From contig NW_024041150.1 in assembly GCF_014851395.1 (NCBI RefSeq), forward strand, positions 29,142,305-29,206,304: 64,000 nt of DNA, written 5' to 3'. Shown here piece after piece: positions 1 through 11,499 of the stretch. Both the position numbers and the translations under genes were made by a program. Within the stretch, counting starts at the first letter, position 1. Each line of letters opens with the position of its first letter. The DNA is from Micropterus salmoides. Its lineage: Eukaryota > Chordata > Actinopteri > Centrarchiformes > Centrarchidae. The notes beneath the pieces are model-generated. The model saw only the letters and a list, made by a program, of their open reading frames with translations. It had not been told where the DNA came from and searched no databases.

Positions 1-147
1 TTTAGTTGACCATCCTCCTCCGAGAATGCAGGAACTTGAGATCTATGTAGTTTTTAAATAAGGACGATTACTAATGAGGCTGTTTTTGTTTTTAAAGTTA
101 CAGCAGAGCCTTAAAATCCATTAAGATAACTATGTATTTGGTCTCAC

Positions 148-456
148 CGTGTAAGCACCCCATGGCCTTGTGGATGCACTTGCACACTTGCAGCAGCAGC
201 AGCACCTTGTCGATGGGCGAGTGTGTCCTCTGCATGAGGATCAGCTTTTGCTTCACCCTCTCCACCCCGCGGCTATCCGGGACACCCGTCCGCACGCCGA
301 GCCGCTCCATGGCGGCGTCCCCCTTCAGACGGAGCACGTTTTGGGTGAGACGCTGGCTGGTGCCGTCCTGATTGTGCAGCTCAACCAGAGCTTTTTCAAG
401 GTGGGACTTCAGGGGTCTGAGCACACAGGAGAACATGGCCCGCTCCAGAGCCAGGT
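148..456 (-). CDS. rin1: RIN-like coding exon 8 (start of VPS9 domain)
   Basis: 309 bp. Acceptor TGTCCTCAG|AC, donor ACACG|GTGAGA. Reads DLALERAMFSCVLRPLKSHL... through RTHSPIDKVLLLLQVCKCIHKAMGCLH, the helical lead-in (LERAM-x-x-x-VLRPLK, TYSP-like THSP, KVLLLLQVCK) that precedes the catalytic ADDFLP part of VPS9 in RIN proteins. The following exons are outside the window. Confidence 0.9.
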
Positions 457-1552
457 CTGAGGACAGAGGCAGATTGTTTGGGAGATTTGGCGAAATCTGT
501 CTCCCATCGTTCACTTAAAAGAGCCGGCTCATAGAATGACTGACACATCACTATTTTATTTATTAGGTCATTTGCAAGTAGAGACACATGTCTGCATATC
601 TAGAGGCACTGGCAAGAGGCCCAGAAAGGTGTGCTGCTATTGCAGTGAAATTATTAGGGTGAATGAAAACAGAATCGCTCTGCCAATGTAGAAAATGTTT
701 CAATAAATAGATTTTTAATACATTGCTACCAACCTAAACCCTAATTCCATTATCCATACAGGAAGGATGCATTTTAAACATATACTTAAAATCTAAAACT
801 TTACTCCCTGAAAGATTTACCAAATACCAGTAAAAGGGGTGTTTTGTATGATCGTGCCACACATTGTATCTTTTCCTTAGGACGTCATTTCTGAGAGGCA
901 TTAACATACCGAGGAATTTGTTGAATCCCAGGAGCTTCTCCAAACAGGTAGCTAAATGGGTAATGGTTGTGTAACCATAAGCAAATCTCAAGCATCACAA
1001 TAAGCGGGACCTTATCATTATATTGTGGTTTAGTGGTGCAAGTTTTCAATTAAATTAGCCCAAACTAGCTGACACACAGCAAAGTTCTGCTCACACCATA
1101 AAGTGAGATAACAAATTTCATCCATGCCTCCTCTCGAATATAATAGCTCTGAGAACTAGAGCCCGACTGATATGGGATTTATAAGACCGATACGATTTTG
1201 AAATTTGAAGATTTAAAAAGCCGATATTCCCAACAAAGATTATCCCTAACATTTGTTACGTGTCGTAATAAAGACCTCATCAAGATAACATGACATAAAG
1301 CGATTTAAAAATAACTATGTTTTATTGTAATATTACTTTGAACAAAAGAACAGCTGATCAATCATGTCTTTAACATGCATTTCACACAGACAATGAAATC
1401 TGTACTTCAAATACAGATTCTTGTCAAAGCGTGTTTGAAGCCAAACTCTGCGCTTTATCGTGACCAAAGCACCCCTCAACTGATCATTAATCTGCGCTGA
1501 AGTAAATCAATTGTATTTTATAGAACAGGTTCCTGTAGTCATTTGTGTATAT

Positions 1553-1856
1553 TTGGGGCGGCAGTAGCTCAGTTTGTAAGGATTAGACTGGAAACCGGCG
1601 ACCCTCCGGTTCCCAGCTCAGACCAGAGTTGTGGAGTGTGGACTGTTAGCTGGAGAGGTGCCAGTTCACCTTCTGGGCACTGCCAAAGGTGGCCTTGAGC
1701 AAACCCCTGAACCCCCAACCACTCGGGGCGCTGCACTGAGTGGCAGCCTGACATCTCTCCGTGTGTTGTTGCATGTGTGTTTACTAATTACAAAAATAAC
1801 ACCAGAGTGAGAACATTGTGGGAGTATTAAAGTATGTCTTCTTCTATTGTGTTATA
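1553..1856 (+). mobile_element. tRNA-derived SINE
   Basis: Starts GGGGCGGCAGTAGCTCAGTT, with an A-box like a tRNA (TAGCTCAGTTTG), a degenerate B-box (CGGTTCCCAGCTC), then the body GGAGAGGTGCCAGTTCACCT...GGGCACTGCC...CCTTGAGCAA and a tail ending ATTAAAGTATGTCTTC. This is a widespread percomorph SINE design. Diverged; the small minus-strand reading frame across it is not a gene. Confidence 0.8.
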
Positions 1857-2059
1857 ATAACAGCTGGTGGTGATGGTCAATGCTCGGATAGATGTATAAT
1901 GCTCTACAGATGTAAAATATTGTTTAAATATTAGCACTTATGGTGGGCAAAATCATTTTTGAGACTGTTTTCATGTTTGGTTATTGATCCCTGATTCCTG
2001 GGTGGTGTCCCGTATTTATTCATCCTTATTAATACTTTTTGTAATATAGATAACTTTAT

Positions 2060-2530
2060 TAATGTCCCAACCAGATCCCAACAATGGTTACAACATTATG
2101 ACTCATAATCAAAATCCCTGATTCAGAATATAAATGGTAGGTATTTTCACTCTCTGTTTTTCCAAAGATCAGCACCGTCAAGATGGTTTGCTGTTGGTCA
2201 ACAATGAAGATTTGCGTGTCAAAGTTTACCAAAGTTGAAGTCAACGTCCTTTGCTCAGAAGTCTTAGTGTCGGCCTTTTTCATTGCCAAGAAAAAGTTAT
2301 AGCTACAGTATGTAACTCCCTGTTTTTACATTTCTGTTTGTGAAAATATTAAACCAAGGAGACACAGCCTGTTGATTAAAGTGATCTTTAGAGGTGCTGG
2401 TTTGTATATGTTAAAATGATTTAGCAGATTTCCTTGTTTGCATGCTAAGCTAGGCTAATTGCCTCCTGGCTCTTGCTAAGACTTATCACACAGATATGAG
2501 AGTGGTATAATCTCACTCTTGCAGAAAGAA
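2060..2530 (-). repeat. Diverged teleost interspersed repeat, antisense
   Basis: On the minus strand it carries the order AGATTATACCACTCTCATAT ... TTAGCCTAGCTTAGCATGC ... CCAGCACCTCTAAAGATCAC, the same consensus as the plus-strand copy at 21880-22170 (GAGTTAGATGAGAAGATTGA, GCTTAACTTAGCTTAGCATA). A non-coding repeat common in spiny-rayed fish; the superfamily is not clear to me. Confidence 0.6.
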
Positions 2531-4970
2531 AGCAAATAACAGTATTTCACACAATGTTAAATATAAGTTAAATGTATTCCTCAAAAGCCCATTTGAATTC
2601 TGTGCTCTCACATGTGGAAACACACACACTCAGTGATTCTCCTGCAGTAGTCTGTGGGCAGTCCTGACTAAGTGGGTAACAATTCTCCAGAGCACACTGT
2701 TTTCCACTCACCATCAATATCCTCCCCTCCCTCCTTCATGTATCCCTCCTGTCCTGTATAATCCCCCCCCCACATCTACCTTACTATATATCCCCCTTGT
2801 GATTAATCACTCACGCCCTCCATCCTCTGCTTCTCTATGTTCCTCTCCTCCCCTCTCCCAGCATCCCGCTCTTTTTTACCAGCTCTGGAGAGTAACAGAT
2901 TACATGTAGTGTGACTACACCGTGGTTAGTTACTGGCTAGTTATGAGAAAAGCCGTCTTTTTTTAGCTATTAGTCAGAGATCTGTAACTGATTACTTTTT
3001 CAATGTATCCTGCCTATTTCTATCCCTCCCTTCCTCCCGCCCTCCCCTGAATCGTGCTGCTCTTCAAGTGAGCGTGGGACTGTGATATCTTTTTATGATA
3101 AACGAGGGGGAGGAAAAAAAATGCTAATTCCTCCCACCGACGCAATGCGAGATAAATCAGAATCAGAGCCCAGGAAGGAAGGACGGGAGGAAGGAAGGCC
3201 GAGCGCTCTCCCCTGAAGCCTCTGCTCTTGCCAGGCAACCATCCATCATCACACATTTACACACATTTACACCTGCGAAACACACACTCAGCCGCACACA
3301 AAGGAGTCCAAAAAAGAAAAACCTACGCACAGGACTGTGTCAAAAGATCTGACTAGAATCCTTCCAAAGTAACACCCTGCGATGTCTTTACAATAATCAC
3401 ACTTTGAATGCGATTGATGTGAGTGCAGGCGCATTGGGCAGGGCTTTCCTAATGCTGTTTTCTAAATATCACAATGTGAGCTCTAGTGGATGAGCCCCCC
3501 ACCCCACCCCCACGCAAACTACTTTGTGTTGACAGTGCCTTTCACTGGAGCCTGGGCAGCCCACCATTTATCAGAAAAGGCTGTCTGTTTCCATAGACCT
3601 GCGTCCTCTGGCACTGTGCTCTATTGAATCAGTGTTTTCTAATAGTACAGTATTTTTTCTCCACATTTCTCTCTCTCTCTCTCTCCTCCAGTCCCCCCGC
3701 TGCACTCACAGTCTCCTCACTGTGATGTGATAAACTAATCATGCATGCATACCAGAAATTCGCAAGGTTGAGGAGACTCAGCTCAAAATGTAACCCAGCA
3801 CAGTCAGCTAAATTCAATGAAATAATCCACTCAGTGACAGTGATTGAGTTTCTTTCCCGGTAGAATGAAAATTATTTGAATTGTGTAGTTCCACAATGGA
3901 AAGGTTTTTTTCACTTTAATTTGAAACACTTTCTAATATGGTATGCTTTATACGATTAATGAATTGAAATTAGACGCAGTATTTGTTCGGATTTTAGGTA
4001 AAATGTAAATCTGTCCGTGTAGTTTGGTTCTGCTGTATTGTTCTGAACCTGCCTCCTGACAGGATGTTGGATCAAACAGTCAGGCACAAGGCTGCAAAGC
4101 CAAATGTAATAAGTCATCTCTTCTCAACCGCATAGCTTGCTTTGCTGCATAGCCCCGCAGAGATGTAAATTAATGTATAAGTATAAACGTATAAAGTATC
4201 ATTTCTAAATCATGTATACATGCTTAATTAACGAGGACCCCTTGCCAGGCTGTAAAATTGGTAGGTTGTCAAAAAGACTTCACTTTCTTACACGAATGAA
4301 CCTGTAAGTAAAGTGTCAGCCTCGTCAAACTGATTACACATTCATGAGTTGCATTCATCTGACTGTAACAGGATTAATTCACATTTGCTTGAAAGAAATT
4401 ACAAAAAGTGACAGGACATACTTTATCAGGCGATTATAAATTATACTTAATTGCTTTGTGCTTTGTTTAGCAAATCATTTATTAATCATTTATATTTACA
4501 TTATCCCACTGCTTTGCAAAATAGTAGGAGTATATACACCCGGTAAAGGGACTTTTGTCTCCCAAGTGGCAAGCCAAAACTGGTCCTTATTAATATCTTA
4601 TTACCTAAAGCGTTAGTAAGTCATGTGGTGACATTGATCAAGCCAGTATTTACAACATATAACCCCCTTTTGGCCATTACAATGTCCCTTAAGCATATAG
4701 GATACCTGTACATTGCCAACATTATGACATTTTTGTAATTTTTGTTTCAGCAAAGGTGAATTAATTACTGTGCAATCAGAGAACTGATTAATGTAATTTG
4801 TGCAATAAAGTGGAAATTCATTGTGCCTCCTAGGAGTCCAAAAACCATCTGAAAGACATCAGTGAGTATTTGAAAGACATGGTTCATGCAATTGTTCAAA
4901 TATAATATGTTTTACTTTGGTGTGAGCCATATTGTGTATTGACATATTTACCAGGTTTGTGTTTGTTTAC

Positions 4971-5520
4971 CTTTCTCGTTCTCTGGTACCAGTGTTTCAA
5001 TGGGAGGCTCCAGCTCGCCGCTGTCCAGCAGGCAACACTTTGCCTGGGACAGAAAGAGTCGCAGACCCTGCAGGAGCTGCACAGAAGTCACACGTGACGA
5101 CGATGAAGAAGAGGAAGCCAGGGATTTGAGCACCTCTCTCTGTGCCAGGAGGAAGTCCTGAACCATGCCCCCAAAGGTGGAGCGCCTGTCTCTAGACAGT
5201 TCCTCCACCAGTCGCGTCAGCCTCTTGTCCGGAGCAAAGAAACACACAAATGCCTCGCTCATACGGTGCATCCCACCACGGCCTCGGGAGCGCACGAGCG
5301 GCGGGCGCTGGTAGGTGTAGGTTTGGGCTCGGGCCATGCTTTCTGGATCTGAATCCGAGTCATTGTCCTCGTCCATGCTGCTGAAGGAGCTGCTGCTGTC
5401 GAGCTCGGCCAGGGACGGAGCTGGGCGGCGCTCCAGGGCCAGAACAGCCACCTCAATGCCTGGCTCCTCAGCTCGGGCAGACGGCTGGGGCTGCGGAGGC
5501 TCCTCCACCTTTCCAGAGGT
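4971..5520 (-). CDS. rin1: RIN-like coding exon 7 (acidic linker and RIN homology region)
   Basis: 183 codons plus one base. Acceptor GACCAAG|ACC, donor GAAAG|GTAAAC. Begins with a Pro/Glu stretch (VEEPPQPQPSARAEEP), then an acidic serine tract (SSSSFSSMDEDNDSDSDPES), then the RIN homology region: RMSEAFVCFFAPDKRLTRLV, STFGGMVQDFL, a run of seven serines, FLSQAKCCLLDSGELEPPIE and TLVPENEK. This is the largest and most diagnostic exon of the gene. Confidence 0.9.
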
Positions 5521-5830
5521 CTTGGTCAGGACAGAAAGATCATTTTACAGCACGATAATTAAGATTATGTGAATTAATCATACATAGATAGAAGACAAAG
5601 GATGATGGCATTGTGTTCTGGTCAATAAAACAGAGGGACTGTATGAATAGAGAAATGACTGAATGGATGAATCAATCAACTGATAGTGAATAGTGACAGG
5701 TGAGGAGACCCATATTAAACTCACATTTCATGATAAACATATCATTTCTTAATCTTTGCATGAATAGCCTGAAGTAACCGATGAGTTGAAATAGGAAAGC
5801 TGCTTAGTTTGAGACACTTGTTGTTTATAT

Positions 5831-6083
5831 CAGTAGTTCGGGGACCCCTATGGGTCCTGGAGGGGGCTCCAGGGGTCCCCAGCCAAAAGGGGATTTTCCC
5901 CCCCACAATATTTCCATCCATAAATAACACAATGACAGAATTTATGAGTAGTTCGGTCATGAGTCTTATACACTTTAGGTAGTAAAACATCTAAAAGCAA
6001 AAATCCTATCAGATGAGCGACCCTGGGTCTTATTTAAATCTTAATTTGTGTCAGTTTAGGGGTCCTTGATGGGAAAACCACTG
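5831..6083. mobile_element. hAT-like MITE in RIN-like intron, 8-bp target duplication
   Basis: The ends are CAGTAGTTCGGGGACCCC and the reverse complement of GGGGTCCTTGAT...CCACTG (CAGTGGTTTTCCC), a typical hAT terminal inverted repeat. GTTTATAT is repeated exactly at 5823-5830 and 6084-6091, the 8-bp duplication expected for hAT. 253 bp, with no transposase coding. Confidence 0.82.
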
Positions 6084-6234
6084 GTTTATATCATTAAAAA
6101 ACAATAATGTGAATGCCAGATGATTTCCTAAACCTTCTAATATTCACTAGGAAGCATAACAACACACGAACAAAAATAAGTTTGAAACACGTCCTTTCAC
6201 CCACACTAAAGCACCCAAAAGAGATATTTTAGAA

Positions 6235-6393
6235 TAGCAGTTCTCAAAACAAGGCAGAGCATCTGTTTATGGGTCAGATCAAATCAGAGGATAGTTAGAG
6301 CCATTAATATTTTTTCGCTTTCACATCATGTTAATTTTGTTGTGACCCATCAGATATTTTTTATACCCCTTGGGGGGATTAGGGAACCACTTG
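6235..6393. mobile_element. Second hAT-like MITE, beside a RIN-like exon
   Basis: Flanked by TTTTAGAA at 6227-6234 and 6394-6401 (exact 8-bp duplication). The ends TAGCAGTTCTCAAAAC and, inverted, CAAGTGGTTCCCTAATC form a diverged hAT-type inverted repeat. About 160 bp long; its right end is 75 bp from the donor of the exon at 6468-6752, inside the same 947-bp intron as the MITE at 5831-6083. Confidence 0.68.
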
Positions 6394-6467
6394 TTTTAGA
6401 AAATGCTGTCCCAAAAAGGCTCAAATGTATCCACATCAGCAAAGTTATGGTCCCTAACACGTATTAC

Positions 6468-6752
6468 TTGTGGCACATAGACAGGCATCATGTCCTCTTC
6501 CTCTGCAGACCCAGGTGACACAGCGGGGGTTCTTCTTAGGACCCCTGCCCCGGGGTGAACTCTTCTCTGAGGGTTGGTGCCGGCCTTCTGTAGCCTCTCT
6601 GACCCGCCGAGCTGCTCCCCTGACGAGGAAGGTGAGTAGGAACCGACCCCCTCGAGAGACAGATTCATGGAGGACTCGGAGATCCGGAGCCGCATGCTGC
6701 GCTTGAAGCGGTGCCGTTTGTTGGAGGCACTTGGGTTCATGAGCTGTGGCTG
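6468..6752 (-). CDS. rin1: RIN-like coding exon 6 (basic and serine-rich linker)
   Basis: 95 codons, phase 0 at both ends. Acceptor TTCTACAG|CAG is strong; the donor CCACAA|GTAATA is weaker and is my choice because it gives phase 0 into the next exon. Contains NKRHRFKRSMRLRIS, like the basic FKRS segment after the SH2 domain of RIN1, then MNLSLEGVGSYSPSSSGEQ. If the donor is not used, the frame runs on only 22 codons (ending FWDSIF) to a stop at 6396, so intron retention would give a truncated protein. Confidence 0.8.
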
Positions 6753-7120
6753 CTGTAGAAAAGAAAAAGTGGATTCAGTCCTTCATCTAACAAGAGCCAG
6801 CTGCTTTATCAAAGTGTTTTTTCAAAGCTATTAGGTGAAGTGTAAGGTGAACAGTAGCTGTACTGGTAGCCATATAGAAAGATAGATTTAGAGGACTTGT
6901 AATGGACGTAACTCTGAAAACAGTGAACTTTTCAGGAACTAAACAAAACTTTACAGACCTTTTCACAAATAAATTCTAACACATTTTCAACTGGTTTTCA
7001 TTGATCTTGCTTAATCCTCCCCTGACATCCTATAAAAGACTGTGTAAAGTTTAAATGAAGGTAAATGGTCTCAGAGAAAGCTAACACAACTACACAACCT
7101 TCGCTACTAACCTTGCTAAC

Positions 7121-7275
7121 CTCCAGCTGAAGGAAGAGCGGGTTGATGAAGCAGAGTTTGCCTTGTCTATATCGGTCCTGGACCACTGGCATCTGACCAT
7201 GGCTGCCGCTGGTTGACGCAACAGGGTCCACTGGTCCATTCTGGATCTCTGAAGCACTCGGCGCGTTCCAGAAAT
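7121..7275 (-). CDS. rin1: RIN-like coding exon 5 (linker)
   Basis: 155 bp. Acceptor CCACTAG|AT, donor CTGGAG|GTTAGC. Reads DFWNAPSASEIQNG... to ...GKLCFINPLFLQLE. The FW dipeptide after the SH2 domain and the CFINPLF motif are family landmarks. Confidence 0.87.
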
Positions 7276-8009
7276 CTAGTGGCCAATCCAGAAATAAGAA
7301 GCGCATTTTTCACATTCAATAATTGCAGATATACCAAAGAACTGTCAGATTTTGTTTGCAACAAGGGTGAAAATAGTTTAAAATCAATGTATTATTCACT
7401 TGTGTTAAAATGCTACACATTGAACCTTTATTTTTTCACTTAACTGCTTGAGAACTAGAGTAGATTTTGCCATTTTACAAAAGACAGCAATCAAGCAATA
7501 AAATACATACTGTGTAATGTAAATGTAAGTACTGAAAGCTGACTAGAGCAGACTGATATTGCAGAACCATGGGGAGAAATAGTCTTTTATCTTTGAGCTG
7601 CAGTCCATGACACATGCTGTGTCTTACTTGTGTCATTTTTAGCCACCTTCAAGTCACACCTCGCACTCTTCTGCGGCATTGCATCAGGACATGTTGCCAT
7701 GTTAAAATAGATGCAAGCGGGCAGTCACTCCTTTAGTCAGTTATTCCTTTACTTTCTCACATGTTCAATGTGTTTCTAAAGAGAAGCTATTACAGAGGAA
7801 CTTCACTGTGTCCTCACTGTATCCTGTACTGCAAAGTGTTAATTTAAAAATAATGTCTCACTTTAGTTTGATAGTTATCTACATAATGAATGTATGAAAC
7901 TTTTTTCAAAACTTGCAGGTATGCTCTCTTTTTGGTAGTTGGTTAGTTAGTGGGCAATGTGAAAGTAGCATAAAGAGTGACTTGTAAACAAGAGTCTGCA
8001 GCTGTGCTG

Positions 8010-8460
8010 GTAGTTCTGTGAGGCTAGCATTGGTTTGCTTTAAGCTAAATGCTAACGTCAACATGCTACCATGCATACAATGATGCTTAAATAAATCCAG
8101 GTAGATTTACTTCACTATCTTAGTTCAGCATGTTAAAGTTATGCTAATATTTGCTAATTACCACTAAACATAACAGTTGAGGTTGATATCTGTCATTCGT
8201 TTTTTCAGGAATTTGGTCATAATTGGACACATTTTAATTCTGACCAGCTGATAATGCTAGATGAAAAGTTTGGTGATCACGTTGATCAAGTTATTAAAAT
8301 TCATCCTGACGTGGATATGAATGTCTGTCTGCCTAAACGTCATGACAGTTCATCCAAATGTGAGATATTTCCATCTAGCCCAGTCTTAGATCAACCAACA
8401 AACAGTGCAATTAGAGCCACCATACTAGCAACACTAAAAGAATAATCTTAGTAAAGTATT
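8010..8460 (+). repeat. Teleost GCTAAATGCTAA-type repeat, copy 1
   Basis: Reads AAGCTAAATGCTAACGTCAA, CTAATTACCACTAAACATAA, TAATGCTAGATGAAAAGTTT, TTCATCCTGACGTGG. The same ordered landmarks recur at 31020-31390 and 44870-45135. The 63-codon frame in it (8254-8445) is part of the repeat and not an exon. Confidence 0.7.
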
Positions 8461-8517
8461 ATTATTCTTAAAAGACAAAGTTAAGTACTTAGTAAGTTTA
8501 GTCTTCAATCAGTGTAC

Positions 8518-8609
8518 CTTGTCCCATGTGTGAGATGGCCTCCAGCTGCCTGTGTGTTGTGGCTTTAGCGATGGCCTCTGGTAGCTGCAGCGGGAAGGGC
8601 AACACATCT
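8518..8609 (-). CDS. rin1: RIN-like coding exon 4 (SH2 end)
   Basis: 92 bp. Acceptor TCTGCAG|AG, donor ACAAG|GTACAC. Reads DVLPFPLQLPEAIAKATTHR then QLEAISHMGQ, the RIN segment (LPFPLQLP and LEAIS-x-MG) that closes the SH2 fold. Phase 2 in, phase 1 out. Confidence 0.88.
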
Positions 8610-8714
8610 CTGCAGACAAGGAAAAAAATGGACACTAGAAGAAATTAATTTAAACCTTGAGCATGTGTGTGACCATGAGATTTCCAGAGGATCTTGGCTA
8701 AATGCCATCAGGCT

Positions 8715-9173
8715 CACTGCATGGCCAAAAATGTGTGGACACCCACATGGTGACGTTCACAGCTCATTCCAAAATCATGAGCAGTAATAGTTATCTGCTA
8801 CTACAACAATCACCCAACCTCCACTCATCTGGGAAGGTTCTCTACAAGTTTTTGGTACCTGGCTGAAGAGATTTGGAGCGAATTATTGAGGCTGATTGGG
8901 CATTAAGGCCTGGCCCCCAGGTGACTGGTTTTGGATGGGGTTGAGTTCAGGGCTCTGTGCAGGCCAGTTAAGTTCTTCCACCCCAAACTGGGAAAACTTT
9001 ATTTATGAAGCTCACTTTGTGTGTTGTAACAGGAAAGGGCTTTTCACAGTCTCACTAAAATATCAGTGAATGCAGAATTAAGGTTTACCTTCATTGGAAC
9101 TAAGGGGGAAGCCATGAAAAACAGCCCCAACCAAGAGTGTCTGGGACAGTCACGTCCACATACGTTTGACCAC
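8715..9173. mobile_element. Internally deleted, decayed Tc1-like element
   Basis: The left end CACTGCATGGCCAAAAATGT (then GTGGACACCC) and the right end GTCCACATACGTTTGACCAC form the inverted repeat of a common fish Tc1 family. Between them are transposase-strand landmarks such as CTCTGTGCAGGCCAGTTAAG and CATTGGAACTAAGGGG. Far shorter than a full 1.3-1.6 kb element and without an open frame. Lies in the intron between exons 9203-9275 and 8518-8609. Confidence 0.72.
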
Positions 9174-9202
9174 AGGGCATATTAGTTCAAATAATACATC
9201 AC

Positions 9203-9275
9203 CTGCTGATACAGTAGAAGGCCACCAGTCGACACAGGTCAGGGAAGCTGAGTGCTGAGCTCTCCAAGGCGAATG
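9203..9275 (-). CDS. rin1: RIN-like coding exon 3 (SH2, C-terminal half)
   Basis: 73 bp. Acceptor ACCAG|CA, donor AGCAG|GTGATG. Reads FALESSALSFPDLCRLVAFY and CIS, the family motif in which the SH2 domain ends with FYC-(I/V)-SRD. A decayed Tc1-like element ends only about 30 bp beyond its donor. Confidence 0.87.
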
Positions 9276-9492
9276 CTGGTTATAGAACAGACACAGTTTG
9301 ATTGACAGCTGTGGAGGCAGTGGGAGACTTGTTCAAATCTAACAGGAAATATGGCAGCTGCAAATAATTTGGAGGACCCATCCTCTCTGTCCCACACTAC
9401 TTCACCCAGTATGAACTGCACCACAAACGGAGAGCAGGGAAATGTAGCATTATGTGGATAACACATGCTAATCTGGCTTGTTTTATACTCAC

Positions 9493-9607
9493 TGGAGTCC
9501 TCCTCGCAGATGAAGCACTCCTTAACAGAGGAGGCACTTTTGTCCGCTGTCACTCTCAAACAAAGCACCTTCCTCTGGCTGGAGCTGCATTTACGCACCA
9601 AAAAGGT
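9493..9607 (-). CDS. rin1: RIN-like coding exon 2 (SH2 core)
   Basis: 38 codons plus one base. Acceptor GTATAG|ACC, donor TCCA|GTGAGT. Reads TFLVRKCSSSQRKVLCLRV..., the SH2 beta-B strand with the invariant Arg in FLVRK, followed by the beta-C/D strands. Phase 0 in, phase 1 out, matching its neighbours. Confidence 0.88.
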
Positions 9608-10473
9608 CTATACGCACCAACAACCACCACAGACACAAGAATGAGTGTTAGTCTTTTTGAAACATATTTTCTTTTCACAGGTTTTTTATGAGGAGGTACA
9701 GATGGTACAAACAGCAATCTAAATTACAAAATAAAAGCTTCTGTACATAACACTTTCTTGTTAATCTGTTTTTAAAATCGATTTACATGTTTTTAAAAAA
9801 AACAAACATTTAAAGTGTGTGAAGGTTCCTATTATATTCATCAAGTAAATGATAATTGTGACTTAATGAGTAGTTCAACATTTTGGGATATGTGCTTATT
9901 AATTTTTTTCAGACGGGATGAGCGCTATTTTCAGCAGCGGAACAACAAAACGTTATTATGCAAAATTTGCTTTTAACTTTTATTTTAGCCTACTAAATGT
10001 TCTTCTTCTACACTGGGCTTAATATAATTATTTAAATGTGTTCATTATGTTGTTGTTTGCTTACTGTAGCCAACAATTGACTGATTCATTTTAAAATGTA
10101 GGCTAATTGACTATTTTGATCTGTAATGAAATTAAGCAATTGTAAAATTAACTAGAACTGCAAGCATTTGTGATTGGGGTCCAAGCAACCCGGCGCCAGC
10201 TGCGACCCCTGTTAATTAAAATAGGTTTGTCAGTTGCCGGCGATGTTGCAAAAAAAACCACATCATCGCACAGAGGCGTGTCCTATCCCATACGATTTGG
10301 CAGCATCACCCAAACCCGTGGATATAAGGTTTATGAATGTGCGATGTACTGTCGTGTAGTGAACTTTAGCGTTACATTGACTGCTGTGAACAGAGGTCAG
10401 TCGTTGGTGTTTAAAAAATCCTGAATATTCGAATCCCAAAATTGAAAATTGGATACTTACCCAATGAATAAAT

Positions 10474-10531
10474 GGCTGGACCCAAATATGTGAATATTCG
10501 TATTTGAATATTCGAATAATCAGGTCCAGCC
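10474..10531. repeat. 58-bp palindromic MITE-like hairpin
   Basis: The arms GGCTGGACC (10474-10482) and GGTCCAGCC (10523-10531) enclose AT-rich inner repeats (GAATATTCG twice). Matches the ends of TTCGAATATTCG-type MITEs of fish. The neighbouring 10160-10420 looks like another old repeat (ATTGGGGTCCAAGCAACC), not identified. Confidence 0.5.
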
Positions 10532-11034
10532 TTAGCTTAAAAAGCAGAAGCCTGACGAAACAGCTAGCCCAGCATTCTCCCTATAAAACCACAAATTGTC
10601 ATTACATTTCTGTTCATGTAGGCCTACTACCTGGAAAACAAGATGCAGTTTTTAAATTGTTAAAAAAATTATTTTTAGAAAAGTTTGCCCTGCTTCTAGT
10701 GTTTAGGCTAAGCTAGGCTAATCGTCTGAGAAAGTGGGTGAAAAAGTGTATTTTATTTAATAAAGATAAAATAAAGAAAAATTTTGTTAGCTACTGGTAT
10801 ACTATCAGTGCCTCAGAAGAGCTGTAGTGGTTGACAACAAAAGAACAAAACAATTCTTCATGACTGGGCATTTTAAAGTGAATATTCACATTTCCCAAAA
10901 TGTTGATCTATTTACTTTTAATGTTTTTGATCAAGTTTAACAAATGTTTTCTTTCATTTTTGGCAAAATTAAGGTTCAAAGCATCACAACAATATGGGCG
11001 TGCCAAGATGACTGACAGTTTGGGCTATTGGGAA

Positions 11035-11250
11035 ATATGTAAGGAAATAAATGAAAATAAATAAACGTAAAAATAAAATTTAAATAAATAGATAAATGTA
11101 AAAACATATACAAAAATAAGTGAGCAAATATAGATATAAAAGAACAAATCAATATGAAAATATTTAGAAATTACAAATAAATGTGACATTTATGTATTTA
11201 TTATATTCACTCTTTCTTATATTTACACATTTATATATTCATTCTTTATT
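11035..11250. repeat. AT-rich low-complexity tract
   Basis: Dominated by AAATAAATAAA-like and TATATTTA-like runs; lies about 100 bp downstream of the first coding exon of the RIN-like gene. No element recognised. Confidence 0.5.
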
Positions 11251-11355
11251 CAATCATTATTGCATCTATTCCTACTTTAAATAATTTATTGATTGTTGTG
11301 ACACTTTGAGTTCCCCAGGTAAGACATATGAGTGAAATAGCTGACTTGTCCGTAC

Positions 11356-11499
11356 CCCAACAGGTTCTCTGAGCAGCATATAGAGGGCAGAGTCCTGGTT
11401 GAGAGACAGCTGCAGCCACACAGGATGTGTGAGCAGCAGACGATCCAGGACACTGAAGGCCCGCTGGGAGCCTCGCTGGGAACTGCCCACCTCCTGCAT
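11356..11499 (-). CDS. rin1: RIN-like coding exon 1 (start codon, beginning of SH2 domain)
   Basis: 48 codons, MQEVGSS... to ...REPVG. The acceptor TTTCAG sits directly before ATG and the donor is GGG|GTACGG (phase 0). The motif SVLDRLLLTHPVWLQL is the conserved RIN N-terminal signature leading into the SH2 domain. RIN1 of mammals has about 70 residues before this point; here the ATG at the exon edge is the only start in frame, so it is taken as initiator. If a further coding exon lies in the 17-kb upstream intron, this methionine would be internal; I saw none. Confidence 0.85.

Larger units (their letters stand above)
457..4970. other. Intron of the RIN-like gene, repeat-bearing
   Basis: No exon seen. 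Holds an old repeat fragment at about 1157-1300 (GCCCGACTGATATGGGATTT type, common in teleosts), a SINE (1553-1856), an antisense teleost repeat (2060-2530), a short (CT)n at 3668-3686, and a GTAACAGATTACATGTA fragment near 2890-3000 like the ends of hAT-type MITEs. The pyrimidine- and purine-rich stretch 2700-3260 is otherwise unexplained. Confidence 0.6.

Noticed and set aside
132..460. Plus-strand frames of 79 and 96 codons
   Set aside because: Antisense shadows of the VPS9 exon at 148-456, which has matching splice sites and family motifs.
1553..1630. Possible tRNA gene
   Set aside because: A-box and B-box are those of a SINE head; the B-box is degenerate and the body continues into the SINE.
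1569..1754. 61-codon minus-strand frame
   Set aside because: Antisense of a tRNA-derived SINE.
8254..8445. 63-codon plus-strand frame
   Set aside because: Lies entirely in an interspersed repeat whose other copies are at 31.0 and 44.9 kb.
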